Shown here: one piece after another, positions 18,239 through 26,493 of the stretch | Layout: every line of letters starts with the position of its first letter | Position numbering within the stretch: the stretch's first letter is position 1 | DNA from: Comamonadaceae bacterium | GTDB taxonomy: Bacteria > Pseudomonadota > Gammaproteobacteria > Burkholderiales > Burkholderiaceae_C | DNA length: 64,000 nt | Direction: 5' to 3' | NCBI GenBank assembly: GCA_947450695.1 | Contig: CANFWV010000010.1 | Coordinates: 1-64,000, forward strand | Made by a program: the position numbers and the translations under genes | The notes under the pieces: generated by a model | Told to the model about the DNA's origin: nothing | Seen by the model: the letters and a program-made list of their open reading frames with translations, nothing else | The model's database searches: none

Positions 18239-19525
18239 TCAATACCCCATCAAACGTTGATAACCCACCCAAAACCGGCGGATCAGGTTCTCGGTGATCA
18301 TGGTGTCTTGGCGCATCGGGTCGCTGCGGCCCAAGTCCATCACGGACACGGCGTCGCCGTCGCGGTAGGTACCGCGCTGCACCAGCTCGGTGGCTTCGGT
18401 GTCTTCCATCGAGATATAACCGGCTGGCCCGACCAGGTTGGCCTGCTTGATGCGCAGTGCGCGCAACTCGGGTGTGTCGTCTTCGTAGCCGAAGAAATGA
18501 AACACCAACTCGAACTCGTCCGGTCCTTTGGGCAGCACTTGACGCGCCACCAGCGTGTTGTGAATCTGCTGCAGCACCAATTGTGGAAACAGCGACTGGA
18601 TATGGTTGGTGCAAGCCTCTTCGTACTCCGGGATAAAACCCAGCACCGAATCGTCCTCCAGGTGAAAGCCGTCGTCCATAGAACGAATCGCTTGCTGCTT
18701 GTAAGCGCTGGCGGTGTCGTTGTCATCGACCTTGGTGGCGGTGATGATGCTGTGCAAGCCGTGGGTGGCATCCGGAATTGAACGCGCCTTCATGCCGACA
18801 CGGAAAATATTGAAGGTGGTGTGGAACAGGTGCAGCAGGCTGGCGTGGTACGGGTCCTTGACGTTCTCGTAGTACAGCTTCCAGTTTGACTTGGCGTACT
18901 GGCGGGTGCAGCCTAAATAGACAATTGGTTTGTGCATCACGCGGTCGATCCACGGCCGCATCTGCTCGCCTAAGTAGTCCGGCAGCGGTGGTGTTTCGTC
19001 GCTGAAACTGGCGAACACCAAACCCTTGTAGCTGTTCACACGCAACTGGCGCATGCCATGCTCGGCATTCTTGAAGTCGGCCGGCATACCGGGTGCGCCG
19101 TTCTGGCCGCGCCGGAAAGGCACACCTTCCAGATTGCCCTTGGTGTCATAGCTCCACTGGTGGTAGACGCAGGTGTGCGAGCTGGCGTTGCCCTTGGCCT
19201 TGCGGCAGACGATGGCACCGCGGTGAGCGCAGCGATTGACCCAGGCCGCCAAGCCGCCTTCGGGTGTGCGCGTCACCACCACCGGCGTGTCGCCGACGAA
19301 GGTGGACTTGTAGTCCCCTGGGTTGGGAATTTCGCATTCGAGGGCGACAAAATTCCAGGTCGGGCCGCGGAAAATCCGGGCCTGTTCGCGCTCGTAAACC
19401 TCTTGCGAGCTGAAGACCTTGTAGGGAACGCGGGAACCGTCAGGGTGCGGGAAATGCACCAACTCGTCCTGCTGGTGTGTCGGGGTGGCCTTTTTCAGTG
19501 CGCTGATATCAATGGGTATGTTCAT
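18239..19525 (-). CDS. Aromatic-ring-hydroxylating oxygenase, alpha (large) subunit, AndAc-like
   Basis: A 428-residue terminal oxygenase subunit. The Rieske domain has C99-x-H101 and C119-x2-H122. The catalytic domain has the mononuclear Fe(II) site NVKDPYHASLLH, with H227 and H232 as ligands, D224 as the bridging Asp, and D375 in SMEDTEATE the likely third ligand. Such enzymes insert dioxygen into aromatic acids, here probably anthranilate- or salicylate-like, judged by overall character and the alpha-beta-ferredoxin order. The frame extends about 100 codons upstream into the regulatory region, but the ATG at 19525 gives the normal N-terminus. It is the first gene of the array, divergent from the AraC-type regulator. 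Confidence 0.92.
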   Translation of the reverse strand: MNIPIDISALKKATPTHQQDELVHFPHPDGSRVPYKVFSSQEVYEREQARIFRGPTWNFVALECEIPNPGDYKSTFVGDTPVVVTRTPEGGLAAWVNRCAHRGAIVCRKAKGNASSHTCVYHQWSYDTKGNLEGVPFRRGQNGAPGMPADFKNAEHGMRQLRVNSYKGLVFASFSDETPPLPDYLGEQMRPWIDRVMHKPIVYLGCTRQYAKSNWKLYYENVKDPYHASLLHLFHTTFNIFRVGMKARSIPDATHGLHSIITATKVDDNDTASAYKQQAIRSMDDGFHLEDDSVLGFIPEYEEACTNHIQSLFPQLVLQQIHNTLVARQVLPKGPDEFELVFHFFGYEDDTPELRALRIKQANLVGPAGYISMEDTEATELVQRGTYRDGDAVSVMDLGRSDPMRQDTMITENLIRRFWVGYQRLMGY

Positions 19526-19596
19526 GGGCTGGTTCCTTGTGCATGCCTTATTTTTCAAAGAGACGGCAATGCTGGCTATCCGTTTAGCGCAGGATG

Positions 19597-19658
19597 GCGA
19601 ACACCTTGTCCACTTGCCGCCGTTATTGATCGGCTGCCCTGATTCACAAGGTGTTCGC
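19597..19658. promoter_or_regulatory. Perfect 13-bp inverted repeat in the oxygenase/regulator divergent region
   Basis: The left arm 19597-19609 (GCGAACACCTTGT) and right arm 19646-19658 (ACAAGGTGTTCGC) are exact reverse complements separated by 36 bp. The octamer GGATGGCG also occurs twice in direct orientation, at 19592-19599 and 19662-19669. The arms lie about 70-130 bp upstream of the oxygenase start and 34-95 bp upstream of the regulator start. A pair of operator half-sites, possibly looped, is the likeliest meaning. Confidence 0.6.
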
Positions 19659-19691
19659 TGTGGATGGCGCGCTTCTTGCAAATTCAAGACG

Positions 19692-20723
19692 GTGCAAACT
19701 CTGAACGCATCCCCCACCAACGCTTTTGACCTTCGAAGCGCGGGCGTCTTTGAGCCCAGTCTGCTACGCGCCAACCGGCTGTTTGAGTCCAGTGACCTGG
19801 AAGACACGCGCGAACGCATCTCGCGTGTCATGCAGCCCCATCACCTTCAGCCGCTGGGGCGCCACACCCGCAGCCCCCTCCCGCAAAGCTCGCACATGGA
19901 CTTTGTACGTGTGGGCGGCATTGGTCTGGGTGCGATTGACTTTGGTGAAGCCATGCGGGTCGATGTCGACCATGTCGAGGACTACCACCTGCTGATGTTC
20001 TGCTTGCGTGGCAGCGCTCAGACCCTCGCCGATGGCCACCCGGTGCAAGCCAATGTCAGCCACGGCATGATCTGCGCGCCGGGTCGTTCCTTTGTTGCGG
20101 ACCTGTCTGCCGATTGCGAGCAGTTTGTGGTGCGGCTTGACAGCAGCATGGTCGAAGCACATGCAGGCTGCAATTTGCATTTTCACCACAGCTTAGACCT
20201 GCGCCGGCCCGAGTTGCAGGCTTGGCTCGAGCAGTTGCGCATGGTGGCCACGTCCAGCACCTTGCTGCAAACGGCGCAGCACAAACCGCTGATCGCGGTT
20301 GAACTGGAGCGTTTGCTGGTCCTGCTGTTGTTGCACGGCCAGACTTGGACGGATCACAGCCAGGTCAAGGTTTCGAGTACTGCCGGTCGCGGCCTTGCGC
20401 CTTCCTGCGTTCGACATGCCGAGGCGTACATGCAGGCACATGCCGACCAGCCCTTGCGCTTGGCCGACATTGCCCGGGCGACTGACATCCCTGCCCGCAC
20501 TTTGTTGAGTGCCTTTCAACGCTTTCGCGACTGCAGTCCCATGCAGTACCTGCGCAAGGTTCGGCTGGAACTGGCCCACCAGCGCCTGTGCGAGCCCGAT
20601 ACCGGGGCCACAGTCGCTTCAGTCGCCATGGATTGCGGCTTTATGCATCTAGGCCGCTTTGCCCAGATCTACCGCGACCGATTTGGTGTCTCGCCGTCTG
20701 CAACGCTGCAAGCCCGGCGCTGA
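19692..20723 (+). CDS. AraC/XylS-family transcriptional regulator
   Basis: A 343-residue regulator. The N-terminal ligand-binding half (about 1-220) is of the AraC_binding_2 type (MDFVRVGGIGLGAIDFGEAM; RVDVDHVEDYHLLMFCLRG). The C-terminal half carries two HTH motifs, the first at LRLADIARATDIPARTLLSAF and the second at VASVAMDCGFMHLGRFAQIY, followed by the family-typical YRDRFGVSPS. It is divergent from the oxygenase operon and almost certainly controls it, as AndR does for anthranilate dioxygenase genes. The start is uncertain: GTG 19692 gives the usual length, while ATG 19569 would place the 13-bp inverted repeat inside the gene. Confidence 0.85.
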   Translation: MQTLNASPTNAFDLRSAGVFEPSLLRANRLFESSDLEDTRERISRVMQPHHLQPLGRHTRSPLPQSSHMDFVRVGGIGLGAIDFGEAMRVDVDHVEDYHLLMFCLRGSAQTLADGHPVQANVSHGMICAPGRSFVADLSADCEQFVVRLDSSMVEAHAGCNLHFHHSLDLRRPELQAWLEQLRMVATSSTLLQTAQHKPLIAVELERLLVLLLLHGQTWTDHSQVKVSSTAGRGLAPSCVRHAEAYMQAHADQPLRLADIARATDIPARTLLSAFQRFRDCSPMQYLRKVRLELAHQRLCEPDTGATVASVAMDCGFMHLGRFAQIYRDRFGVSPSATLQARR

Positions 20724-20847
20724 TTTTTCCCCGACGCATTCGTCGTCACCGTAGGGCAAGGCTGACAGTGCAACCGGCGTTCAGCCTCTTCAGTACCCCC
20801 TCACGTTGCCTGACACTGCAGACTTTCGTGCCAAAAGGAATGCTCAC

Positions 20848-21012
20848 ATGAAGTTCAGCCAACACCCCCGGCCGGCGCCCTTGCCCGGCGGCCCTCCGCC
20901 GATAGAGGACCCGGACAATCCGGCGCACTTGCCGGTCGAGCCGGATGACGGCAGCATGCCGCCGCCGACACTGCCCGAGGATGAAGGCTTGGGCTGGAAG
21001 CCGCAGGTCTGA
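20848..21012 (+). CDS. Small proline-rich hypothetical protein (54 aa)
   Basis: A 54-residue acidic protein, about one quarter proline (PGGPPPIEDPDNPAHLPVEP and DDGSMPPPTLPEDEG). It has no transmembrane segment or signal. The ATG at 20848 has an AAAGGA Shine-Dalgarno 9 bp upstream, which supports this start over the in-frame ATG at 20806. Similar short PGGPxPxEDPDNPAHLP proteins occur in Comamonadaceae, as I recall them, without a known function. It stands alone between the regulator and the T2SS locus. Likely disordered. Confidence 0.65.
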   Translation: MKFSQHPRPAPLPGGPPPIEDPDNPAHLPVEPDDGSMPPPTLPEDEGLGWKPQV

Positions 21013-21190
21013 GCCCCAAGTTTCTGTCGCGTCAGGTGTGCCGTGTGTGAAGGTGGACATCAACGTAGGTGACGGCTGACGTCAGTTCGGCTTGCGGGCT
21101 CTGTCTTCATCTGCCGGATTGCCTCTAAGGTGACGCCATGCGATTGATCACATGGCGCGCAAACTCTCCCCACGCTGCTGTCGTGATGGT

Positions 21191-21784
21191 TCAGCGCGCG
21201 CTTGGCGCCCCGCGAATGGTCGACAGCGAGGGGGGGCCGGTTTCTGCTTCAACCGTGTTTTGCTGGGGCCCTGATTGGGCCGCTGATAGCGCTGTGGAAT
21301 TGCTGCCAAGCGTTTCGGTTTTGACCTTCGTCGGATCGGGTAACGGCAAGGTTGCGGTCTCCGCGCCTTGCAAGCTGTCCGCCAGTCTGACGTCTCGCTG
21401 CGTCACTGCTTTCAATACAAAACCCGGTGCGACGCTCGCCCCCACACCAAAAGGCCGGGGCGGCTGCTTGTCCACCGAAATCAACGCGACCCCTTGGCCC
21501 GATGCACTGGCCATCACACCGATGGCCCGAAAGCGTTCGGTTGGACCCAGTGCTGCACCAGCCAGTGTGGGGCGTGGAGCACCCAGCACGCGCGCTAGTT
21601 CGGCTGGCGTGCCAGCCCGTATCGGTGCAAGTGCTGGCGTTGATCGTGTCGTCGCAGCAGTCACTGCGGGCATCTCATCTGCTGAGAGCGCCGCAATTGT
21701 CCAGTACCCGGTGCACAGCAGGGCCGTTCCGAGCAACAGGGCGGTGACCCAACGCCGTCGTGATTCAGTTTCAAAATTTATCAT
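21191..21784 (-). CDS. gspC: Short GspC-like type II secretion protein (no PDZ domain)
   Basis: A 197-residue bitopic protein: short cytoplasmic N-terminus (NFETESRRR), a transmembrane helix (about 11-32, WVTALLLGTALLCTGYWTIAAL), and a periplasmic homology region (about 55-140) with LARVLGAP, FRAIGVMASASGQGVALISV and KQPPRPFGVGASV. A Ser/Thr/Pro-rich tail completes it. It would link the inner-membrane platform to the GspD secretin. The C-terminal PDZ or coiled-coil domain of enterobacterial GspC is absent. It is divergent from gspG, and their start codons share two bases (TCATGA at 21782-21787). An in-frame start at 21802 would overlap gspG more. Confidence 0.8.
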   Translation of the reverse strand: MINFETESRRRWVTALLLGTALLCTGYWTIAALSADEMPAVTAATTRSTPALAPIRAGTPAELARVLGAPRPTLAGAALGPTERFRAIGVMASASGQGVALISVDKQPPRPFGVGASVAPGFVLKAVTQRDVRLADSLQGAETATLPLPDPTKVKTETLGSNSTALSAAQSGPQQNTVEAETGPPSLSTIRGAPSAR

Positions 21785-22247
21785 GATCAAAACATCATCC
21801 ACCCATGCCTATCGTCCCTGCAAGCGCGACCGCGGACTGCTGGCGTGCGGCTTCACCCTGATTGAGCTCATGGTGGTGCTGGTCATCATTGGCGTGCTGG
21901 CCGCTTTGATCGTGCCCAATGTGCTGGACCGTGCAGACGATGCGCGCATTTCTGCGGCACGCGTGGACGTCAACAACCTGATGCAGGCACTCAAGCTTTA
22001 CCGACTTGACAACCAGCGTTACCCGACCGCTGAGCAGGGCTTGCAAGCGTTGGTGCAACGGCCTAATTCGCCCCCCGTTCCAACGAGCTGGAAAGCCACT
22101 ATCGACAAGCTGCCGAACGACCCTTGGGGCAACCCTTACGTGTACCTCAATCCTGGTTTGAAGGGCGAGGTTGATGTGATGTCTTATGGTGCTGACGGCA
22201 AGCCCGGTGGCGAGAACAAAGACGCCGATATTGGCAGTTGGCAATGA
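21783..22247 (+). CDS. gspG: Type II secretion major pseudopilin GspG
   Basis: A 154-residue major pseudopilin. It has a long leader (about 22 residues, basic) ending in Gly before the prepilin cleavage site G^FTLIELMVVLVIIGVLAALI, with the essential Glu at mature position 5. The globular domain ends with the GspG signature, including NPYVYLNPG and the calcium-binding loop region MSYGADGKPGGENKDADIGSW. The frame is open far upstream (to 21138), antisense to gspC; the ATG at 21783 is the last usable start before the leader. First gene of the gspGHIJKLM unit, overlapping gspH by ATGA. Confidence 0.95.
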   Translation: MIKTSSTHAYRPCKRDRGLLACGFTLIELMVVLVIIGVLAALIVPNVLDRADDARISAARVDVNNLMQALKLYRLDNQRYPTAEQGLQALVQRPNSPPVPTSWKATIDKLPNDPWGNPYVYLNPGLKGEVDVMSYGADGKPGGENKDADIGSWQ

Positions 22248-22687
22248 GGGCTGAATTTTCCAGCGCTTCTACATCAGCCCGCCGCACAGGCGTGACGTTG
22301 CTCGAGCTGATGGTGGTGGTGTCGATCATGGCCTTGGCCACGGCGGGCATGAGCATCGCCTTGCGTGATGCGCCCAATGCACAACTGGAGCGCGAAGCCG
22401 ACAGGCTGGCTTCGTTGCTAGAAGCTGGCCGTGCAGCGTCTCGCGCCAGTGGCGTGCCGGTACGCTGGGTGGTGACAAACGCAGGTTTTCGTTTTGATGG
22501 GCTGACGCCAAAATCGTTGCCCGAAAACTGGTTGGCTGCGGGCATCAGCGTGCAGTCCGCGCAGCCGATCTTGCTCGGGCCCGAACCGATCATTGGTGCG
22601 CAATCCGTCGTGCTGTCTATCAGCGAAGCGCCCGAGCACACAGCCACTGTCACCAGCGACGGGCTGCGGCCGTTCACGGTGCAGTAA
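22244..22687 (+). CDS. gspH: Type II secretion minor pseudopilin GspH
   Basis: A 147-residue minor pseudopilin with prepilin motif G^VTLLELMVVVSIMALATAGM (cleavage after about residue 17) and a beta-rich C-terminal domain. The conserved EADRLASLLEAGRAASRASGVPVRWV helix-turn lies near residues 45-70. The ATG at 22244 overlaps the gspG stop, so the TTG two codons earlier is unneeded. Pseudopilus assembly needs prepilin peptidase GspO/PilD, which is not in the window. Confidence 0.92.
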   Translation: MRAEFSSASTSARRTGVTLLELMVVVSIMALATAGMSIALRDAPNAQLEREADRLASLLEAGRAASRASGVPVRWVVTNAGFRFDGLTPKSLPENWLAAGISVQSAQPILLGPEPIIGAQSVVLSISEAPEHTATVTSDGLRPFTVQ

Positions 22688-22723
22688 CACGTGTAGGTAA
22701 GTGAATGCAAAAAGTGCAAAAAA

Positions 22724-23134
22724 ATGAAGCCAATACCGACACAGACATCGAAACTCAAGTGTGGTGCCCTTGGCTTTTCCCTGATCGAGGTGCTGGTGGC
22801 CATTGGCATGGTTGCGCTGGCCTTGATGGCGGGCATGGCGGTCAGCATGACGCTGACACGTTTCGCTGAGCGGCAACCCGCGCTGGTGCTGGCGCAGCTG
22901 TGCGTGCAAAACAACTTGGTGCGCTTACGTTTGCAGCACCAACTTCCGCCAAGCGGTGAGAGTGCCAGCATGTGCACGCAGGCGGATCGTGACTTCAGCG
23001 TCAGGCTGAGTGTGATGGCTACACCGAACCCGGATTTTCGCCGGGTTCTTGCACAAGTTCAACCTGTTGGCACCGCAAGAGATGAAACACAGCCGATGCT
23101 GCTGAGTCTGTCTACCGTGATGGGGCGCTATTGA
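22724..23134 (+). CDS. gspI: Type II secretion minor pseudopilin GspI
   Basis: A 136-residue minor pseudopilin. The leader ends G^FSLIEVLVAIGMVALALMAG (cleavage near residue 17). The short globular domain contains AERQPALVLAQLCVQNNLVRLRL. GspI forms the tip complex with GspJ and GspK. The gene follows gspH by 36 bp and overlaps gspJ by ATGA. Confidence 0.92.
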   Translation: MKPIPTQTSKLKCGALGFSLIEVLVAIGMVALALMAGMAVSMTLTRFAERQPALVLAQLCVQNNLVRLRLQHQLPPSGESASMCTQADRDFSVRLSVMATPNPDFRRVLAQVQPVGTARDETQPMLLSLSTVMGRY

Positions 23135-23847
23135 TGTGCCTAACGCAAAAGCAAGGGCTGAGAGGATTCACCCTGATTGAAGTGCTGGTCGCTCTGAGCC
23201 TGATGGCGCTGCTGGCCCTGATGAGTTGGCGCGGCTTGGACGCGATGTTGCGCGTCGCCCAAGTCACACGCGTCAGCAGCGTCCGCGTGGCGGGCTTGCA
23301 GCTGGGATTGGCCCAGTGGGTTGTCGATCTCGACCACGTGGTGGAAACCCCGGATGTGAATGCGCTTGACTGGGACGGTCATGTGCTGCGGATGGTTCGC
23401 AGCAGTCCCGTTGGCAGTGCTGAGGCATTGTTGGTGGTGGCGTGGTCGTTGCGCAGCGTGGCCGGTGTGCAGCAATGGGTGCGATGGCAGTCAGCACCGC
23501 TGAGCCAGCGCAATGCGTTGCTCAATGCTTGGCAGCAAGCGGCGGCATGGGCGCAAACGACTGGGGGCATGGACGACGCGAACACCGGTGTCGGCGACCT
23601 CGCCGTGGCCGTGACGCCGCTCAGCAGCTGGCAGCTGGCGTACTACGCGAACGGGCAATGGGTGCCGTCGGACACGCTGGTTGGATCGGGCAGTGGCCGG
23701 CTGGCGTTGCAGGCGAATGCCGTGGTGGCGAATTTGAGTGACACCCCTGAAGGCTTGCGACTGCTGCTGACGTTGCCGTCAGGTGGGGCCTTGCCAGGGC
23801 GTCTCAGCAGCGACTGGTTCAACCCTGCGTCGGATGTGATGCGATGA
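23131..23847 (+). CDS. gspJ: Type II secretion minor pseudopilin GspJ
   Basis: A 238-residue minor pseudopilin with prepilin motif G^FTLIEVLVALSLMALLALMS near residue 10 and the family phrase MSWRGLDAML directly after the helix. The C-terminal DWFNPASDVM is near the end. Part of the pseudopilus tip with GspI and GspK. It overlaps both gspI and gspK by 4 bp, so the tip genes are translationally linked. Confidence 0.92.
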   Translation: MMCLTQKQGLRGFTLIEVLVALSLMALLALMSWRGLDAMLRVAQVTRVSSVRVAGLQLGLAQWVVDLDHVVETPDVNALDWDGHVLRMVRSSPVGSAEALLVVAWSLRSVAGVQQWVRWQSAPLSQRNALLNAWQQAAAWAQTTGGMDDANTGVGDLAVAVTPLSSWQLAYYANGQWVPSDTLVGSGSGRLALQANAVVANLSDTPEGLRLLLTLPSGGALPGRLSSDWFNPASDVMR

Positions 23848-24836
23848 CGCCGGTCAAGATGCGTCAAGCAAGATGCAGCGGCAGTGCGCTGTTGGCGGCC
23901 TTGCTCACGGTCGCCTTGGTGGCGGCATTTGCGAGTCGGGCTTTCTGGCAAGAATGGCGCAGCATTGAAGTTGAGACCGCTGAGCGAGGCCGCTTGCAAG
24001 CCACTTGGCTGCTGGATGGTACGCACGACTGGGCGCGTGCCCGGCTGCGTGACGATGCACTGCAGAGCGGCGCGGTAGACGATGGCGGCGAAGCTTGGGC
24101 GCAGCCGGTTGTCAACATGCCTCTGGATGATTTTTTTGCGGGTAGCGGAGCGACTCAGGATCGATCTGCGATGGGTGATGGTGCCGAGAAAGCGGACGCC
24201 GATGCAACGGCAAGGCCTTTTGTGTCGCAACAACTCAGCGACGCGCAGGGCAAGATGAACGTGCTGAATCTGCTGGAGAACCAAGCCCTGTCGCCGCTCT
24301 GGTTGCAGGCCTTTGACAAGCTGTTTGAAGTCCTGAAGTTGCCGCCGGAGCAGCTTGTCGCCTTGTCTCAAAATCTTCGTCAGGCCAGCGTTGCGCAAGG
24401 TGTTGCGGCTGTGACGCCACTGTTGCCGCAACAAATGTCGCAACTGGTGTGGCTGGGGCTGGAACCGGCGACGCTGGTGGCGCTGCAAGCGCATGTGACC
24501 TTGCTGCCAAGCCGCACACCGGTCAATCTCAACAGCGCCAGTGTTGAAGTGCTGCAAAGTTTGCTGCCTAGTTTCAAGCGAACCGACGCAGAACACGTCG
24601 TAGCACTGCGGCTGGTGACACCCTTCCAGACAGTCGCCGATGCCGGCATCTCCGACCTGCAGAGCGAGGGTCAATACAGCGTTAACTCGCGCTTTTTTGA
24701 GCTTCATACCGAGATCTCGCTGGGCTCCGGCTGCGTGGCCGAGAACGCCTTGTTACAGCGCGATGGCCGTAACGTGCGAACCTTGTGGCGCAGGCGCGCG
24801 ATAACGAACCCGCTGTCGCTGGCATCCATCCTATGA
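23844..24836 (+). CDS. gspK: Type II secretion minor pseudopilin GspK
   Basis: A 330-residue tip pseudopilin. It has a basic leader and hydrophobic helix GSALLAALLTVALVAAFAS near residues 12-30, without the Glu5 usual in other pseudopilins, as is typical for GspK. Family landmarks include DAQGKMNVLNLL near 135 and the HhH-like LPSRTPVNLNSASVEVLQSL near 225-244. It overlaps gspL by 4 bp. It caps the pseudopilus and may control its length. Confidence 0.92.
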   Translation: MTPVKMRQARCSGSALLAALLTVALVAAFASRAFWQEWRSIEVETAERGRLQATWLLDGTHDWARARLRDDALQSGAVDDGGEAWAQPVVNMPLDDFFAGSGATQDRSAMGDGAEKADADATARPFVSQQLSDAQGKMNVLNLLENQALSPLWLQAFDKLFEVLKLPPEQLVALSQNLRQASVAQGVAAVTPLLPQQMSQLVWLGLEPATLVALQAHVTLLPSRTPVNLNSASVEVLQSLLPSFKRTDAEHVVALRLVTPFQTVADAGISDLQSEGQYSVNSRFFELHTEISLGSGCVAENALLQRDGRNVRTLWRRRAITNPLSLASIL

Positions 24837-26011
24837 GCACCCTGATCATTTCGCTGCCTTTGGAGGCGGTCTCGGCGCAGACCGAATTCGATTTCACCGT
24901 CACTGACGATGGCGTGACCGTGGCCCAGACCGGTCGTGCACGGGCCGAGGCGCTGCCGTTTCTCAACAAGCCGGGTGACCTTTGCATCGCGACCGCACCG
25001 CTGCGTGCGTTGTCATGGCACGCAGTGATCCTGCCCGAAGGGGTCGCACCTGGCTCGACCCGCATGCGTGCGGTGCTCGATGGTCTTCTGGAAGATAAAT
25101 TGCTTGATGACACTGCCCTGTTGCATTTCGTCTTGCCGCCGATTTTTCAGCCAGGCATGACGCAATGGGTCGCGGCTTGTGAGCGGCGCTGGTTGGCCAT
25201 GGCGGTGCAAGGACTGGAGGCTGCTAAACGTCCGGTCTCACGCGTGGTGCCCGAGTGGGGGCCACCCGCTGCGCCGCTGCGCTTGCATGTCACGGGCACG
25301 GTAGAAGACCCGCAGCTGGTGGTCTGTGGCGATGACGGTGTGGGCATGTTGCCGTTGAGTACGGCGGTGTTGGAAGGGCTCGAGCCGATCGACAATATCA
25401 GCGCCGAGCTTGCGTTGGTCGCCTTGGCTACGCAGGTCATGCGGCGCCCGGTCGTGCCACTGTCACAGGCCGAACGCAGTGTTCAAGGGGTCGCGTCAGC
25501 ATGGGATTTATCCAAGCGATTGCAGATGCGCAACCTTGCGAATCGGGGAAAACTCGAATGGCTTCAAGCGCCGCGCTGGCGTTTTACACGCTGGGCTGCT
25601 ATCGCGGTGGTTGGTGCAAATGTGCTCGGTCTGAATGCGTTGGCTTGGGTGGATGAGCATCAATTGCTTGTTAAGCGAGAGGCTATGCAGCACCTGCTGA
25701 CGCGCAGTTTTCCTGATTTGAAAATCATTGTCGATGTGCCATTGCAAATGAGCCGCGAAGTGCGGTTACTGGAACAAGCGCGTGCCGCACCCGCAGCCGC
25801 AGACCTCGATGTCATGCTCGGCGCATTGAGTCGAGCCTTGCCTGCGGGTCAGACCCTCAAAGGTGTCGACTATGCCAATGGGCAGCTGCGTTTAGGGGGG
25901 CTTGAGTTGACGACGAAGGAGGCGAGTGCGCTGACCGGCAGTTTAAAAGCGTTTGGCTACAGCGCCACCCTTGATGGCGTCAACTGGTTGATCACTTCAG
26001 GGAAACTTTGA
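24833..26011 (+). CDS. gspL: Type II secretion platform protein GspL
   Basis: A 392-residue bitopic protein. The cytoplasmic N-terminal actin-like domain (about 1-245) recruits the GspE ATPase. A transmembrane helix follows (about 263-282, FTRWAAIAVVGANVLGLNAL) with a ferredoxin-like periplasmic domain after it (LPAGQTLKGVDYANGQLRL). The frame begins upstream inside gspK, but the ATG at 24833 overlaps the gspK stop and gives the family N-terminus MSTLIISLPLE. It overlaps gspM by 4 bp. Confidence 0.92.
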   Translation: MSTLIISLPLEAVSAQTEFDFTVTDDGVTVAQTGRARAEALPFLNKPGDLCIATAPLRALSWHAVILPEGVAPGSTRMRAVLDGLLEDKLLDDTALLHFVLPPIFQPGMTQWVAACERRWLAMAVQGLEAAKRPVSRVVPEWGPPAAPLRLHVTGTVEDPQLVVCGDDGVGMLPLSTAVLEGLEPIDNISAELALVALATQVMRRPVVPLSQAERSVQGVASAWDLSKRLQMRNLANRGKLEWLQAPRWRFTRWAAIAVVGANVLGLNALAWVDEHQLLVKREAMQHLLTRSFPDLKIIVDVPLQMSREVRLLEQARAAPAAADLDVMLGALSRALPAGQTLKGVDYANGQLRLGGLELTTKEASALTGSLKAFGYSATLDGVNWLITSGKL

Positions 26012-26490
26012 TGCGCAGCCTGACAGACCTCTTAGCCGCCCTGGGTCCGCGCGAAAAGCGTTGGTTGCCGGTGGGTGTCGGTGTGCTGTCGTTGGCGCTG
26101 CTGATCGGCGTGGGCGTGTTGCCGGCGGTGCGTATTTTGCGTGCGAATCCCTTGGCGCAGCAGCAAGCCAACGTACAGTTGCAGACCCTGAGCCTTTTGC
26201 AAGTGCGCGCGCAAGCCTTGCAAGCGCGGCCGCAGTTCGATCAGGCGCAAGCCATCAACAGATTGCAAGCTTCCATCGGTTTGTTGGGAGCCAACACAGA
26301 GTTCAGCACGGGCGATCAGCGCGTCACTCTGGTGTTGCGTGCAACACCGGTCCAAGCCTTGGCCGAGTGGTTGGCCCGCGCCCGCATTGAAGCCCATGCT
26401 GTCCCCATCGAGGCCCGGCTGGCCCGCGAAGCGCAGGGCGATGAGTCGCTGTGGAACGGCACGCTGGTGATGTCGCTGCCGCCTCGTTGA
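26008..26490 (+). CDS. gspM: Type II secretion platform protein GspM
   Basis: A 160-residue bitopic protein with a cytoplasmic start (LTDLLAALGPREKRWLPVG), one transmembrane helix (about 22-43) and a periplasmic ferredoxin-like domain rich in Gln/Ala. It dimerises with GspL in the assembly platform. Last gene of the plus-strand unit. No gspN follows; the convergent gspF stop is only 3 bp away, leaving no room for a separate terminator. Confidence 0.9.
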   Translation: MMRSLTDLLAALGPREKRWLPVGVGVLSLALLIGVGVLPAVRILRANPLAQQQANVQLQTLSLLQVRAQALQARPQFDQAQAINRLQASIGLLGANTEFSTGDQRVTLVLRATPVQALAEWLARARIEAHAVPIEARLAREAQGDESLWNGTLVMSLPPR

Positions 26491-26493
26491 GTG

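Noticed and set aside
21138-21782. Open frame extending gspG upstream by 215 codons
   Set aside because: It runs antisense through gspC and would place a long non-pilin segment before the prepilin leader. Pseudopilins have short leaders, so the ATG at 21783 is right.
23643-24707. 354-codon minus-strand ORF
   Set aside because: Antisense to gspJ-gspK; no family features, His/Arg/Gln-rich shadow.
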